From Chloroflexota bacterium (lineage in GTDB: Bacteria; Chloroflexota; Anaerolineae; J102), in assembly GCA_013152695.1 (NCBI GenBank), contig JAADFV010000461.1:1-11472 (forward strand): DNA of 11,472 bases, given 5' to 3'. Within the stretch, counting starts at the first letter, position 1. Each line of letters opens with the position of its first letter. Positions 1-6,850 of the stretch are shown in pieces. The translations under genes were made by a program, and so were the position numbers. A model generated the notes under the pieces. The model was not told the origin of the DNA. It made no database searches and saw only the letters and a program-made list of their open reading frames with translations.

Positions 1-32
1 CCTGCACGTCTGCCGCGGGGATGGCGGGGGGT

Positions 33-60
33 AGGGTCTAGGCCGGGATGAGACCCTTTT
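33..60 (+). terminator. Probable intrinsic terminator of an upstream gene
   Basis: A stem AGGGTCT (33-39) pairs with AGACCCT (51-57) across an 11-nt loop and is followed by a T run (57-60) and further T/A-rich sequence. This has the form of a Rho-independent terminator for transcription on the + strand, so a gene on the same strand probably ends left of the window. All three forward frames hit stops within the first 51 bases, so little or none of that gene lies inside the window. The T run is short, which limits confidence. Confidence 0.45.
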
Positions 61-81
61 CATATTCGGAATAACTACCTT

Positions 82-110
82 TTGCAGGACTGGCTTGCTT
101 GAGGCACAAT
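82..110 (+). promoter_or_regulatory. Weak candidate promoter of the PucR-type regulator
   Basis: TTGCAG (82-87) and CACAAT (105-110) are separated by 17 nt and lie about 50 nt upstream of the regulator start. They match the sigma70 -35 and -10 consensus at 3 of 6 and 4 of 6 positions, so this is only the best candidate in the 1-162 leader. Two interleaved inverted repeats, ACTGGC/GCCAGT (89-94, 128-133) and GCTTGA/TCAAGC (97-102, 133-138), surround it and could be operator half-sites for autoregulation. Confidence 0.25.
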
Positions 111-162
111 ATCCCTACCACGCTATTGCCAGTCAAGCTATCCTTAATAAGGTATAAACAAT

Positions 163-1833
163 ATGAGTGTTACTGTGGCGCAAGCCCTCAAGATAGGGGG
201 CTTAACCCAGGGCCGACTCCTGACCCGACCTTACAATCTCGATAATGTCATCGAATACGTAGACATCATCGAAATCCCCTACATACCTGATTGGGAGGCA
301 GAAAATCATCTTTTTCTGACATCCTTTTACGCTATCAAGGACGATATCCAGGAGCAGATTCATACCATCGAAATCCTGGCAGAAAAGAAATGCGCCGCAT
401 TGGTTTTTCAGCAAGGTGTGATTGAGCATCTTCCCGAGAGCGTCATTCAACGCGCCGATCAACTGGGACTTCCTCTCATCGAGGTGCCGGAAGAGGTCGA
501 GTATAGAACCATCATCACCCCTCTCGTTGGCGCCATTCTGCGTGACAAGAGCTTTCTCTTGCAACGTTCGCAGGATATCCATCGTCGTTTGATGGATCTG
601 ATTTTGAATGGCCAGGGGTTGGGAGCCTTGGCCAAAGCATTGAGTGAGTTGGTACACCGACCTGTGGCTATTGTCGATATGTGGAACAACATCATCGCCA
701 CTCCGGACTTCGAAGATGTCGATCACATCCGCGAAAACGTCCGTACGGGCACCATGTGCCTGCACCAAAACCAGGACTGGACTCTTCATTGGTATTCTTC
801 GCATGGTCTGTGGTTGGCACCTATTCTTTCCGGGCACAAAGCAGTGGTGGAGGGCTTTGTTGTCGTCTCTGATCCGGCAAAACGCCTGGACCAGTTCGAT
901 TTGGTTGCCATCGAACAAACGGCCACTATCGCAGCCCTTGATTTGGTCAAGCAGAAGGCCGTGCTGGAGACGGAAAGACGGCTGAAACGCGACTTTATCG
1001 AAGATGTCTTAGGGGGTGAACATCATTCTCCCGAAGCGATTCTGGCGCGCGCCCGCGCCTTGGGCTGGGTTTTAACAGGGAAACAGGTTGTAATGTTGGT
1101 GGATCTGGATAGTTTCGAACGTAATTATCTCGCTCCCAGCCAACAGGGCGAAGCCTATTATCAAGAGATCAAAGAACAGTTTTTATATGCTGTAAGCCAA
1201 ATCGTCACGAAGCATAACCCCCTCAGCATCATCGTCGATCGTAGCGACAGCATTATCGTTCTTCCACATTTCGAAGAGGAGTTGCCCCCGGCCGCGGCAC
1301 GGCGTCAGGTGAAGGCGTTGAGCGAAATCATCCGTGAGCAGGCCCCGAAAAGGCCCAACGACCTCAGAATTTCTATCGCCATCGGCGGTTTTGCTGATTC
1401 TTTGGCCGAATTAAGCCGCAGTTATCGTGAAGCGAGGATGGCCCTTATGGTGGGGCGTAAATTGGCCCTGGAGAAACCCGTGATCTGGTATGATGATGTA
1501 GCCCTATATGTGCAACTCGATCGCCTCGTCAAGCAACCAGAAACACGCCGCTGGTTCGAACAAATCATCGGGCCTCTGATCGATTACGATCGAAATAATG
1601 ATACTGAGCTGGTCAAAACTCTGGAAGTGTATTTCGATGCCAATCAGATGTCACAGCGGGCGGCATATCAACTTTCCATTCATCCTAAAACTCTGAAATA
1701 TCGCCTGCGTCGCATCGAAGAGATATTGGGTACGGATCCTTTTTTGGGCGATAGACAATTAAATTTCTATCTGGCGACCAAGATGGCGAAGTTCTTGGAT
1801 ACAAATTCGTCGGCAGTTATCCCTTCCCGATAA
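163..1833 (+). CDS. PucR/CdaR-family transcriptional regulator
   Basis: A 556-residue cytoplasmic DNA-binding regulator with the full architecture of the purine-catabolism PucR type. An N-terminal PucR domain (about residues 5-125) is followed by a GAF-like middle region (about 135-270), a degenerate GGDEF-like CdaR segment (about 290-440, including IGGFADS at 408-414), and a C-terminal PucR-type helix-turn-helix (about 482-541) containing HPKTLKYRLRRIEE. Family members are usually ligand-responsive activators of neighbouring catabolic operons for purines, hydantoins, amino acids and similar nitrogen compounds. The ATG at 163 has a modest AAGG at 149-152, 10 nt upstream, and the protein begins at the usual family N-terminus. 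It lies on the same strand and just upstream of the transport and enzyme genes, and the promoter at 1867-1895 is its likely target. The inducer is unknown. The family call is firm; the target is inferred. Confidence 0.93.
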   Translation: MSVTVAQALKIGGLTQGRLLTRPYNLDNVIEYVDIIEIPYIPDWEAENHLFLTSFYAIKDDIQEQIHTIEILAEKKCAALVFQQGVIEHLPESVIQRADQLGLPLIEVPEEVEYRTIITPLVGAILRDKSFLLQRSQDIHRRLMDLILNGQGLGALAKALSELVHRPVAIVDMWNNIIATPDFEDVDHIRENVRTGTMCLHQNQDWTLHWYSSHGLWLAPILSGHKAVVEGFVVVSDPAKRLDQFDLVAIEQTATIAALDLVKQKAVLETERRLKRDFIEDVLGGEHHSPEAILARARALGWVLTGKQVVMLVDLDSFERNYLAPSQQGEAYYQEIKEQFLYAVSQIVTKHNPLSIIVDRSDSIIVLPHFEEELPPAAARRQVKALSEIIREQAPKRPNDLRISIAIGGFADSLAELSRSYREARMALMVGRKLALEKPVIWYDDVALYVQLDRLVKQPETRRWFEQIIGPLIDYDRNNDTELVKTLEVYFDANQMSQRAAYQLSIHPKTLKYRLRRIEEILGTDPFLGDRQLNFYLATKMAKFLDTNSSAVIPSR

Positions 1834-1866
1834 ACGATTCCCTATTTTTTCATCCTTTTTGGGGTA

Positions 1867-1895
1867 TAGACAGGGGGTAAGGGCTGCGATATACT
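1867..1895 (+). promoter_or_regulatory. Sigma70-type promoter of the structural operon
   Basis: TAGACA (1867-1872) and TATACT (1890-1895) are separated by exactly 17 nt, and each matches the sigma70 consensus at 5 of 6 positions. Transcription would start near 1902, giving a leader of about 60 nt before the first DUF917 gene. The site lies in the 128-nt gap after the regulator gene, where no convincing terminator was found, so some read-through from the regulator remains possible. Confidence 0.55.
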
Positions 1896-1916
1896 GGTTA
1901 TGTTATGACATTATCC
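1896..1916 (+). promoter_or_regulatory. Candidate operator palindrome at the transcription start
   Basis: ATGT (1900-1903) and ACAT (1908-1911) flank a 4-nt centre, with partly symmetrical outer GG (1896-1897) and CC (1915-1916). The palindrome sits immediately after the -10 box, over the predicted start site. A position over the start would fit repression better than activation, so its use by the adjacent PucR-type protein is only a guess. The core arms are short and could be chance. Confidence 0.25.
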
Positions 1917-1961
1917 TGATGGTTGGATCAGTCTCACAGCTTAGCCAGGGAATATCTTCTC

Positions 1962-3086
1962 ATGACGGACAATCCACGTCCTCCCCTAAAGCTCGATACA
2001 TTCACTTCCGAGATGGCAGTGTTGGGCGGAGCCGTGTTGGGGGCCGGTGGTGGGGGTAAGTTGGAGACAGGATTGTGTCTCAGTCAAGCCATCACCGATA
2101 TGGCCACGGCTGATTTCGTTAGTTTGACCGAGATCTCCCCGCAAAGAAGTTTGGTTGTGCTCGCCACTTTCAGAGCTTCAGGGTTAGAAGGCTCATTTCG
2201 CTGCCCTCCGCCTCATAAACAGGCTATTCGCTTGTTGCAGAGCAATACCGGCATCGAAATTGCTGGTCTACTCAATTGTGGAAGTGGTGCCGTCGATACG
2301 CTTGTTGGTTGGACCCAGGCAATCGATTTGGGTGTCCCCCTGCTCGATGTGACATTTGATCCCGCCATTCATCCTTCTCCTGTGGTCGGGCTTATCAAGG
2401 GGAATCCCCACTTCTCTTTCGCCATTGTTGGCGATAGTCAGAACCGGCAGGAGATTGAGCTGTTCTCACCCAATACATCACCCTTACTCTTCCGGATGTT
2501 GCGTGATCATACACTTATCGAAAAAACGAATATCGCCATGGCAATCGGGCCTGTGTCAGCGGCGCAGGTGCAACAATGGGGGGCTATGGGGCGTGTAAGT
2601 CTTGGTTTGCGTGTGGGTAAAGCCATGCTGGAAAGAGCTGAAGATGACGGTAAGCGCACGGCAGAGGTGATTGCGCAGGAAATGCAGGCCGAGACCATCT
2701 TATTTTGCGTCATTACTGACCTCGTCTGGCAGGGCGAGGGGGATGAAGCATACGGCATCATTTATCTTCGCGATGAACAAAATCGGCCCCTGGAGCTCTT
2801 GTTTTGGCATCGCTACATTGCTCTGGAGCGGCAGGGACAACGCCTCGCCACTTTTCCCGATTTAATCGTCACTTTGGGAATCAAAGGTACGCCTCTTAGT
2901 GGAGATGAGGTGTGCAAAGGGCAAGAAGTGTATGTTGTGGCCGCTGCTGCTCCTCACGCTGCAGCCAGCACCATATACCAGGAAATGGAGAACATCACGG
3001 GGAAAGCAATGCATCCTTCTGTTACCCCGAGTCAGTTATCACCCTACAGTCAAGCAAGCCAAAGGGAGGTGAAGCCAATGGGATAA
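1962..3086 (+). CDS. DUF917-family protein (S-Me-THD-like), divergent paralogue
   Basis: A 374-residue soluble protein of the DUF917 family, which Pfam now relates to S-methyl-thiohydantoin desulfurase. The N-terminal glycine motif GAGGGGK (27-33) is the family hallmark, and a NCGSGAVDTLVGW segment (105-117) followed by GVPLLD (124-129) corresponds to the central conserved block. Where canonical members carry an acidic DGD-xx-GRA-xPE-type motif, this protein reads DVTFDPAIHPSP (129-140), so substrate or metal binding may be changed. The ATG at 1962 is chosen over an in-frame TTG at 1923 because AGGGA (1947-1951) stands 10 nt before it and the family N-terminus begins there. It is the first gene after the operon promoter, and a second, more canonical homologue lies at 9736-10872. 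The pair could form a hetero-oligomer or act on different substrates. Family call is good; the reaction is inferred. Confidence 0.8.
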   Translation: MTDNPRPPLKLDTFTSEMAVLGGAVLGAGGGGKLETGLCLSQAITDMATADFVSLTEISPQRSLVVLATFRASGLEGSFRCPPPHKQAIRLLQSNTGIEIAGLLNCGSGAVDTLVGWTQAIDLGVPLLDVTFDPAIHPSPVVGLIKGNPHFSFAIVGDSQNRQEIELFSPNTSPLLFRMLRDHTLIEKTNIAMAIGPVSAAQVQQWGAMGRVSLGLRVGKAMLERAEDDGKRTAEVIAQEMQAETILFCVITDLVWQGEGDEAYGIIYLRDEQNRPLELLFWHRYIALERQGQRLATFPDLIVTLGIKGTPLSGDEVCKGQEVYVVAAAAPHAAASTIYQEMENITGKAMHPSVTPSQLSPYSQASQREVKPMG

Positions 3087-3164
3087 GTTCGAAGTCAGGA
3101 CCACAGCTTCTCTGTCTCTTCGGGGAAGATTATAGCCTTTTCAATCTCATTTAGGAGGAAAACG

Positions 3165-4808
3165 ATGAAACATAAATTACTAGGACTTGTTGCACTGCTG
3201 ATTTTCGTAGTGCTCCTGGCAAGCTGTGCGACAGCAGCACCTGCTGCCCCAGCGCCCACAGCTGAAAAAGAGCAGCCTGAGACGGCGCAGCCCGCGGAAG
3301 TGGAACCCACTGAAGAACCGGCCGCGGCAAAAGAAAACGTTTTTGTCTATGGCCATCCCACGACATTTCCCGATCTCGATCCGGCCATTAGCTTTTCTAA
3401 CGACTCTGCTGTGATCTCCAACTGCTACGAAACTCTCACTTTCTACAATCCCCCCGGCAGTGCCGAGATTCTCAGCCCGGTGCTGGCAACGAGCTGGGAG
3501 GCTAATGACGACGCCACAGAATGGACCTTCTATCTTCGTGAGGGCGTGAAATTCCAGGATGGAACACCCTTCAATGCTGAGGCAGTCAAATATTCAATTG
3601 AGAAGACTGTGGAACTGGGTATGGGTGCTTCCTACATTTGGGATCCAGTAGAAAACATCGAGGTAGTCGATGATAATACCGTCAAGTTTTCGCTCAGCTA
3701 TGCGGCTCCGCTTGATCTGATTGCCTCCTCTGGCTATGGCGCCTGGATCTACAGCCCTACCGCCTACGAGGCCCATGATTCTGAGTGGTTCAACGAAGGC
3801 CATTGCGTCGGCACCGGCCCTTACACGATCGAAAGTCGTGAGCGCGGCTCGCGCCTGGTCATGACCCGCTATGATGATTACTGGGGTGGCTGGCATGAGG
3901 GCCAGTTCGACAAGATTGTCTTCGAGATCAGTGAGGACCCTGTCGTCCTGCAACAGATGATCGAGGGTGGTACGGTTGATTTCACCTACAATGTTCCCCC
4001 CGACAACCTTGCCTCTTTGAGTACACGCGATGATCTCGTCGTCTACACTAATCCCAGTTTCCAAAATCTGTTAGGGCTGCTTAACACGCAGAAAGCACCC
4101 CTGGACAACAAACTGGTACGCCAGGCTCTCTCCTACAGCTTCCCTTATGCCCAGTTTATCGAGGGCGTTATGAACGGCCGCGCCGTTCAGGCTCATGGCC
4201 CTGTTCCCGCCGGCATGTGGGGGCATAGCGATGATCTCTTCCAATATCACTACGATCTCGATAAAGCCAAGGAACTACTGGCCGAAGCTGGTTATCCTGA
4301 TGGTGGATTCGATCTGCTTTACACCTTTGCCACCGGCGACATGGATGAGCAACAGGTGGGTGAAGTGTGGAAGGCAGAGCTGGCCAAATTGGGCATCAAC
4401 CTGGAAGTACGAGGCATGACCTGGGAGTCTCAATGGGATCTGGCCAAATCCGGACCTGAGAATGCGCAAGACATCTTTGCCTTCTACTGGTGGCCCGATT
4501 ACGTCTCCCCTTATAGCTTCCTCTACAACATGTTCCACTCCGAGGACGAGATTTTATTCAATCTCGGCTATTACCGGAATCCTGAATATGACAATCTCAT
4601 CGACGAAGCCAATGCACTTTCCGGTACAGACCGGGCCAAGGCCAGTGAGATGTTTATTCAGGCCCAGGAAATCCTGGTCGATGATGCCGCGGCCATCTTC
4701 TTCTATGACGTAGCCAACACACACATCGCCCGTGCCGACATTCAGGGATATGTCGACAATCCTGCTTATCCCCATGTCGTCTTCGTTTACCAACTTACCC
4801 GTAAGTAA
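3165..4808 (+). CDS. ABC transporter substrate-binding lipoprotein, family 5
   Basis: A 547-residue solute-binding protein of the peptide/opine/nickel class (SBP_bac_5). Residues 1-20 form a lipoprotein signal peptide with a lipobox LASC ending at Cys21, followed by an Ala/Pro/Glu/Thr-rich tether to about residue 56 and then the binding domain. The family block WTFYLREGVKFQDGTPFNA lies in its N-terminal third. It would sit lipid-anchored on the outer face of the membrane and deliver substrate to the two permeases encoded downstream. The low-complexity tether is typical of Chloroflexota lipoproteins. Translation should be strong: AGGAGG (3153-3158) is 6 nt before the ATG, the best ribosome-binding site in the operon, which fits the usual excess of binding protein over membrane components. 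The ligand (di/oligopeptide, hydantoin or other small amide) cannot be read from the sequence. Confidence 0.93.
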   Translation: MKHKLLGLVALLIFVVLLASCATAAPAAPAPTAEKEQPETAQPAEVEPTEEPAAAKENVFVYGHPTTFPDLDPAISFSNDSAVISNCYETLTFYNPPGSAEILSPVLATSWEANDDATEWTFYLREGVKFQDGTPFNAEAVKYSIEKTVELGMGASYIWDPVENIEVVDDNTVKFSLSYAAPLDLIASSGYGAWIYSPTAYEAHDSEWFNEGHCVGTGPYTIESRERGSRLVMTRYDDYWGGWHEGQFDKIVFEISEDPVVLQQMIEGGTVDFTYNVPPDNLASLSTRDDLVVYTNPSFQNLLGLLNTQKAPLDNKLVRQALSYSFPYAQFIEGVMNGRAVQAHGPVPAGMWGHSDDLFQYHYDLDKAKELLAEAGYPDGGFDLLYTFATGDMDEQQVGEVWKAELAKLGINLEVRGMTWESQWDLAKSGPENAQDIFAFYWWPDYVSPYSFLYNMFHSEDEILFNLGYYRNPEYDNLIDEANALSGTDRAKASEMFIQAQEILVDDAAAIFFYDVANTHIARADIQGYVDNPAYPHVVFVYQLTRK

Positions 4809-4821
4809 GCATCGTCTTGCC

Positions 4822-4860
4822 TTATCATGCAGGGGTGCGTTTGGCATCCCTGCATGATGA
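4822..4860 (+). other. Long stem-loop after the binding-protein gene
   Basis: Arms 4822-4838 and 4844-4860 form a 17-bp stem with two G-U wobbles and a 5-nt loop (GTTTG); the central core TCATGCAGGG pairs perfectly with CCCTGCATGA. It begins 14 nt after the binding-protein stop codon and ends 43 nt before the next gene. No T run follows, so it is not a classical intrinsic terminator. In ABC operons such hairpins between the binding-protein and permease genes commonly protect the upstream mRNA from 3' exonucleases or lower downstream expression, which is the likely role here. Confidence 0.7.
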
Positions 4861-4890
4861 TCCTGAGCAAACACGATGTTATATCCCGAG

Positions 4891-4896
4891 AGGGAG
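4891..4896 (+). promoter_or_regulatory. Ribosome-binding site fixing the DppB-type start
   Basis: AGGGAG lies 7 nt before the ATG at 4904. The open frame extends upstream to a TTG at 4817, but that extension runs through the stem-loop and encodes an uncharacteristic leader, whereas the protein from 4904 starts with the normal permease N-terminus. Confidence 0.7.
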
Positions 4897-4903
4897 AAAA
4901 CGT

Positions 4904-5926
4904 ATGTACCGATTAGAGTACATCATTCGGCGCCTTATCATGGCAATAGCTGTGCTAATCAGTGTATCTATTGTCACTTTCTTCATTGCCCGTGTCGTCC
5001 CTTCTGATCCGGCGGCAGCATGGGTTGGTTCTCATCCCACAGAAGAGCAAGTGGCCCAGGCGCGTAAAACATTGGGCCTTGATCGTCCTCTTTACGAGCA
5101 ATATTTTCGCTACATGCAGGGCGTTTTACAGGGCAATTTAGGCAAATCTGTAAAAACGCACCAGCCCATTTCTACTGATCTCAAGACCTTTTTCCCCGCC
5201 ACCCTGGAATTGGTCATGGTGAGTATGTTGATCGCTATCGTTTTTGGCATTCCTTTAGGCGTCTTTTCCGGCGCCGGCAAGGGAAGCTTACTGGACCATG
5301 CGACGCGACTCCTGGCCATTGCCGGGGTTTCTATGCCCACATTTTGGCTTGGCTTGATCCTGCAACTCATCTTTTTTGGGCGTTTGGGTTTTTTGCCCCT
5401 TAATGGCCGTATTTCCACAGAGATATCGCTTTACAATCCTATCACCCAAATTACCGGTTTCTACCTGATTGATTCGGCTATTACCGGAAACTGGGTTGCC
5501 TTTAAAGATGCCTTGCTTCACATCATTTTGCCTGCCTTTACTCTCGCCACCTATCCTCTTGGTCTGACTATCCGTATGACTCGTTCCACGATGATCGAGG
5601 TGCTCAATGAGAAATACATCCTTGCCGCACGAGTCGCCGGTATCTCAGAACGAACCATTCTTTTTATTCTTGCCCTCAAAAATGCCATCATCCCCACGAT
5701 TACTGTGCTGGGCCTCTCGTTTGTCTATTCTTTGACAGGAGCCATTCTCGTGGAGGTCATTTTCTCCTGGCCCGGTTTGGGCACTTATGTCACAAACGCG
5801 GTCTTGAGTATTGATTTTCCTGTCATTGTTTCTGTAACTCTTCTCGTTACCGTTTTCTACGTTTTTGTCAACCTCTTTTTGGATCTGGCTCAGGCTATGA
5901 TCGATCCTCGTGTCACTTTGCAATAG
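4904..5926 (+). CDS. ABC transporter permease, DppB/OppB type
   Basis: A 340-residue inner-membrane permease of the binding-protein-dependent peptide/nickel class. The first hydrophobic segment (about 9-30, after MYRLEYIIRRL) is followed by an extracytoplasmic region with the family motifs LGLDRPLYEQY (57-67) and GNLGKS (77-82). The remaining membrane segments fill about 100-330, with the cytoplasmic EAA coupling loop at about 232-262 (KYILAARVAGISE). SWPGLG (288-293) and the closing DPRV (334-337) are also characteristic. It should pair with the DppC-type permease encoded at 6851-7756 to form the channel. Unusually, a racemase gene separates the two permease genes, which normally adjoin. Its stop codon overlaps the ribosome-binding site of that racemase, pointing to coupled translation. 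Confidence 0.93.
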   Translation: MYRLEYIIRRLIMAIAVLISVSIVTFFIARVVPSDPAAAWVGSHPTEEQVAQARKTLGLDRPLYEQYFRYMQGVLQGNLGKSVKTHQPISTDLKTFFPATLELVMVSMLIAIVFGIPLGVFSGAGKGSLLDHATRLLAIAGVSMPTFWLGLILQLIFFGRLGFLPLNGRISTEISLYNPITQITGFYLIDSAITGNWVAFKDALLHIILPAFTLATYPLGLTIRMTRSTMIEVLNEKYILAARVAGISERTILFILALKNAIIPTITVLGLSFVYSLTGAILVEVIFSWPGLGTYVTNAVLSIDFPVIVSVTLLVTVFYVFVNLFLDLAQAMIDPRVTLQ

Positions 5927-5937
5927 GAGATGCAGCC

Positions 5938-6666
5938 ATGCATATTCGAATCATCAACCCTGTCATCACCACCTCATGGGTAGAAGACACCCAACGAACT
6001 TACTCGAATGCCGCCAATCCGGGCACGCAAGTGAGTGTTGTCTCTCTCGAGTGGGGCACTGCCTCCATCGAAAGCTATCGCGATGATGCTCTGGCCACGC
6101 CCGGCATTCTCAACAAAATCGTGGAGGCGGAGGAGGAAGGAGTCGATGCCGTCATCATCGATTGTATGGCTGATCCAGGGCTCCACGCCGGGCGTGAACT
6201 GGTGCGTATCCCCGTTGTGGGGCCAGCTCAATCGAGCATGCATTTAGCCGCGATTTTAGGACACCGGTTTTCGGTGTTGAGCACCTCCGAGCGGGATGTG
6301 CCGTGGGTTGAAGATCAGGTTAATCGTTACGGACTTTCGCAGCGATTGGCTTCGGTACGGGCGATTAATATCCCTGTCTTGTCGCTGGCAGATGATCCCG
6401 AAGCGACCATCCAGGCCCTGATCGTCGCTGCCGAACAGGCTGTGCGTGAAGATGGGGCGCACGTTCTCATTCCCGGTTGCACCGGTCTCGCCGGTCTCGC
6501 CTCTCGTATTCAGGAAGCACTTGCATCGCAAGGTCATGATGTTGTTGTCCTGGATCCCCCTTCTGTAGCGATGAAATTAGCAGAGTCTTTAGTGTTTTTA
6601 GGATACGCCCACAGCAAACGCACTTATCCTGCCCCGCCCGCCAAAGAAATACGCTGGCCTTTCTAA
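5938..6666 (+). CDS. Asp/Glu/hydantoin racemase family protein (HyuE-like)
   Basis: A 242-residue cytoplasmic cofactor-independent racemase. The two catalytic cysteines of the family are present: Cys76 in IDCMADPG and Cys181 in IPGCTGLAG. Characterised hydantoin racemases are of similar length, and in the Sinorhizobium enzyme (recalled from the literature) the catalytic cysteines are also numbered 76 and 181. The N-terminus (MHIRIINPV, then TYSNAANPGTQV) also fits this subgroup better than aspartate or glutamate racemases. The expected reaction is interconversion of D- and L-5-substituted hydantoins, or of a related cyclic amide with an acidic alpha proton, so that both isomers can be used. 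AGGAGA (5925-5930) overlaps the upstream stop codon. It sits between the two permease genes. A maleate isomerase-type or other family activity cannot be excluded. Confidence 0.85.
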   Translation: MHIRIINPVITTSWVEDTQRTYSNAANPGTQVSVVSLEWGTASIESYRDDALATPGILNKIVEAEEEGVDAVIIDCMADPGLHAGRELVRIPVVGPAQSSMHLAAILGHRFSVLSTSERDVPWVEDQVNRYGLSQRLASVRAINIPVLSLADDPEATIQALIVAAEQAVREDGAHVLIPGCTGLAGLASRIQEALASQGHDVVVLDPPSVAMKLAESLVFLGYAHSKRTYPAPPAKEIRWPF

Positions 6667-6732
6667 GAACCAATTTTTCACTCTTCAGGCCAACCCGGAT
6701 GGGCTGGAACCCACGAAGTCACTCGTTGAGGT

Positions 6733-6772
6733 CGCCAAGAATGCAAAAAAGACATAACTTTGCGCCTTTGCG
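6733..6772. repeat. Decayed palindromic intergenic repeat
   Basis: The 184-nt gap 6667-6850 holds no gene. Inside it a left arm (6733-6751, beginning CGCCAAGAATGC) and a right arm (6758-6772, CTTTGCGCCTTTGCG) are imperfectly complementary around a 6-nt centre. Sequences of the GCAAAG/CTTTGC type are common as dispersed intergenic palindromes in environmental bacterial genomes, and this looks like an eroded copy. A smaller hairpin with 7-bp arms and one mismatch (CCAACCC/GGGCTGG) lies upstream, near 6693-6710. No terminator T run or convincing promoter was found in the gap. Confidence 0.4.
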
Positions 6773-6850
6773 AGAGGATTTTCGTCGGGAAATAAGGTTC
6801 TTGCTCTGGTGGCTATCATTCACTACTAACGTACCAAGGAAAAGCAGACT

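Noticed and set aside
202..918. A 238-codon open frame on the minus strand within the regulator gene
   Set aside because: It is fully antisense to a conserved PucR-family protein, has no recognisable motifs, and is explained by codon bias in the real gene.
1840..1866. T-rich stretch after the regulator as a terminator
   Set aside because: T runs are present, but no GC-rich stem precedes them on either strand.
3110..3133. Small hairpin TCTTC-GGG-GAAGA as an attenuator before the binding-protein gene
   Set aside because: The stem is only 5 bp with a 3-nt loop and has no T run, so it is too weak to support a regulatory call.
3594..4064. A 156-codon open frame on the minus strand within the binding-protein gene
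   Set aside because: It is antisense to the conserved substrate-binding domain, with no family resemblance, so it is a shadow of the real gene.
4817..4903. N-terminal extension of the DppB-type permease from a TTG
   Set aside because: It would translate through the 17-bp stem-loop with no ribosome-binding site, whereas the ATG at 4904 has one and gives the normal family N-terminus.
6801..6829. Possible internal promoter TTGCTC-N17-TACTAA before the DppC-type gene
   Set aside because: Spacing is right, but each box matches the consensus at only 3 of 6 positions, which is expected by chance.
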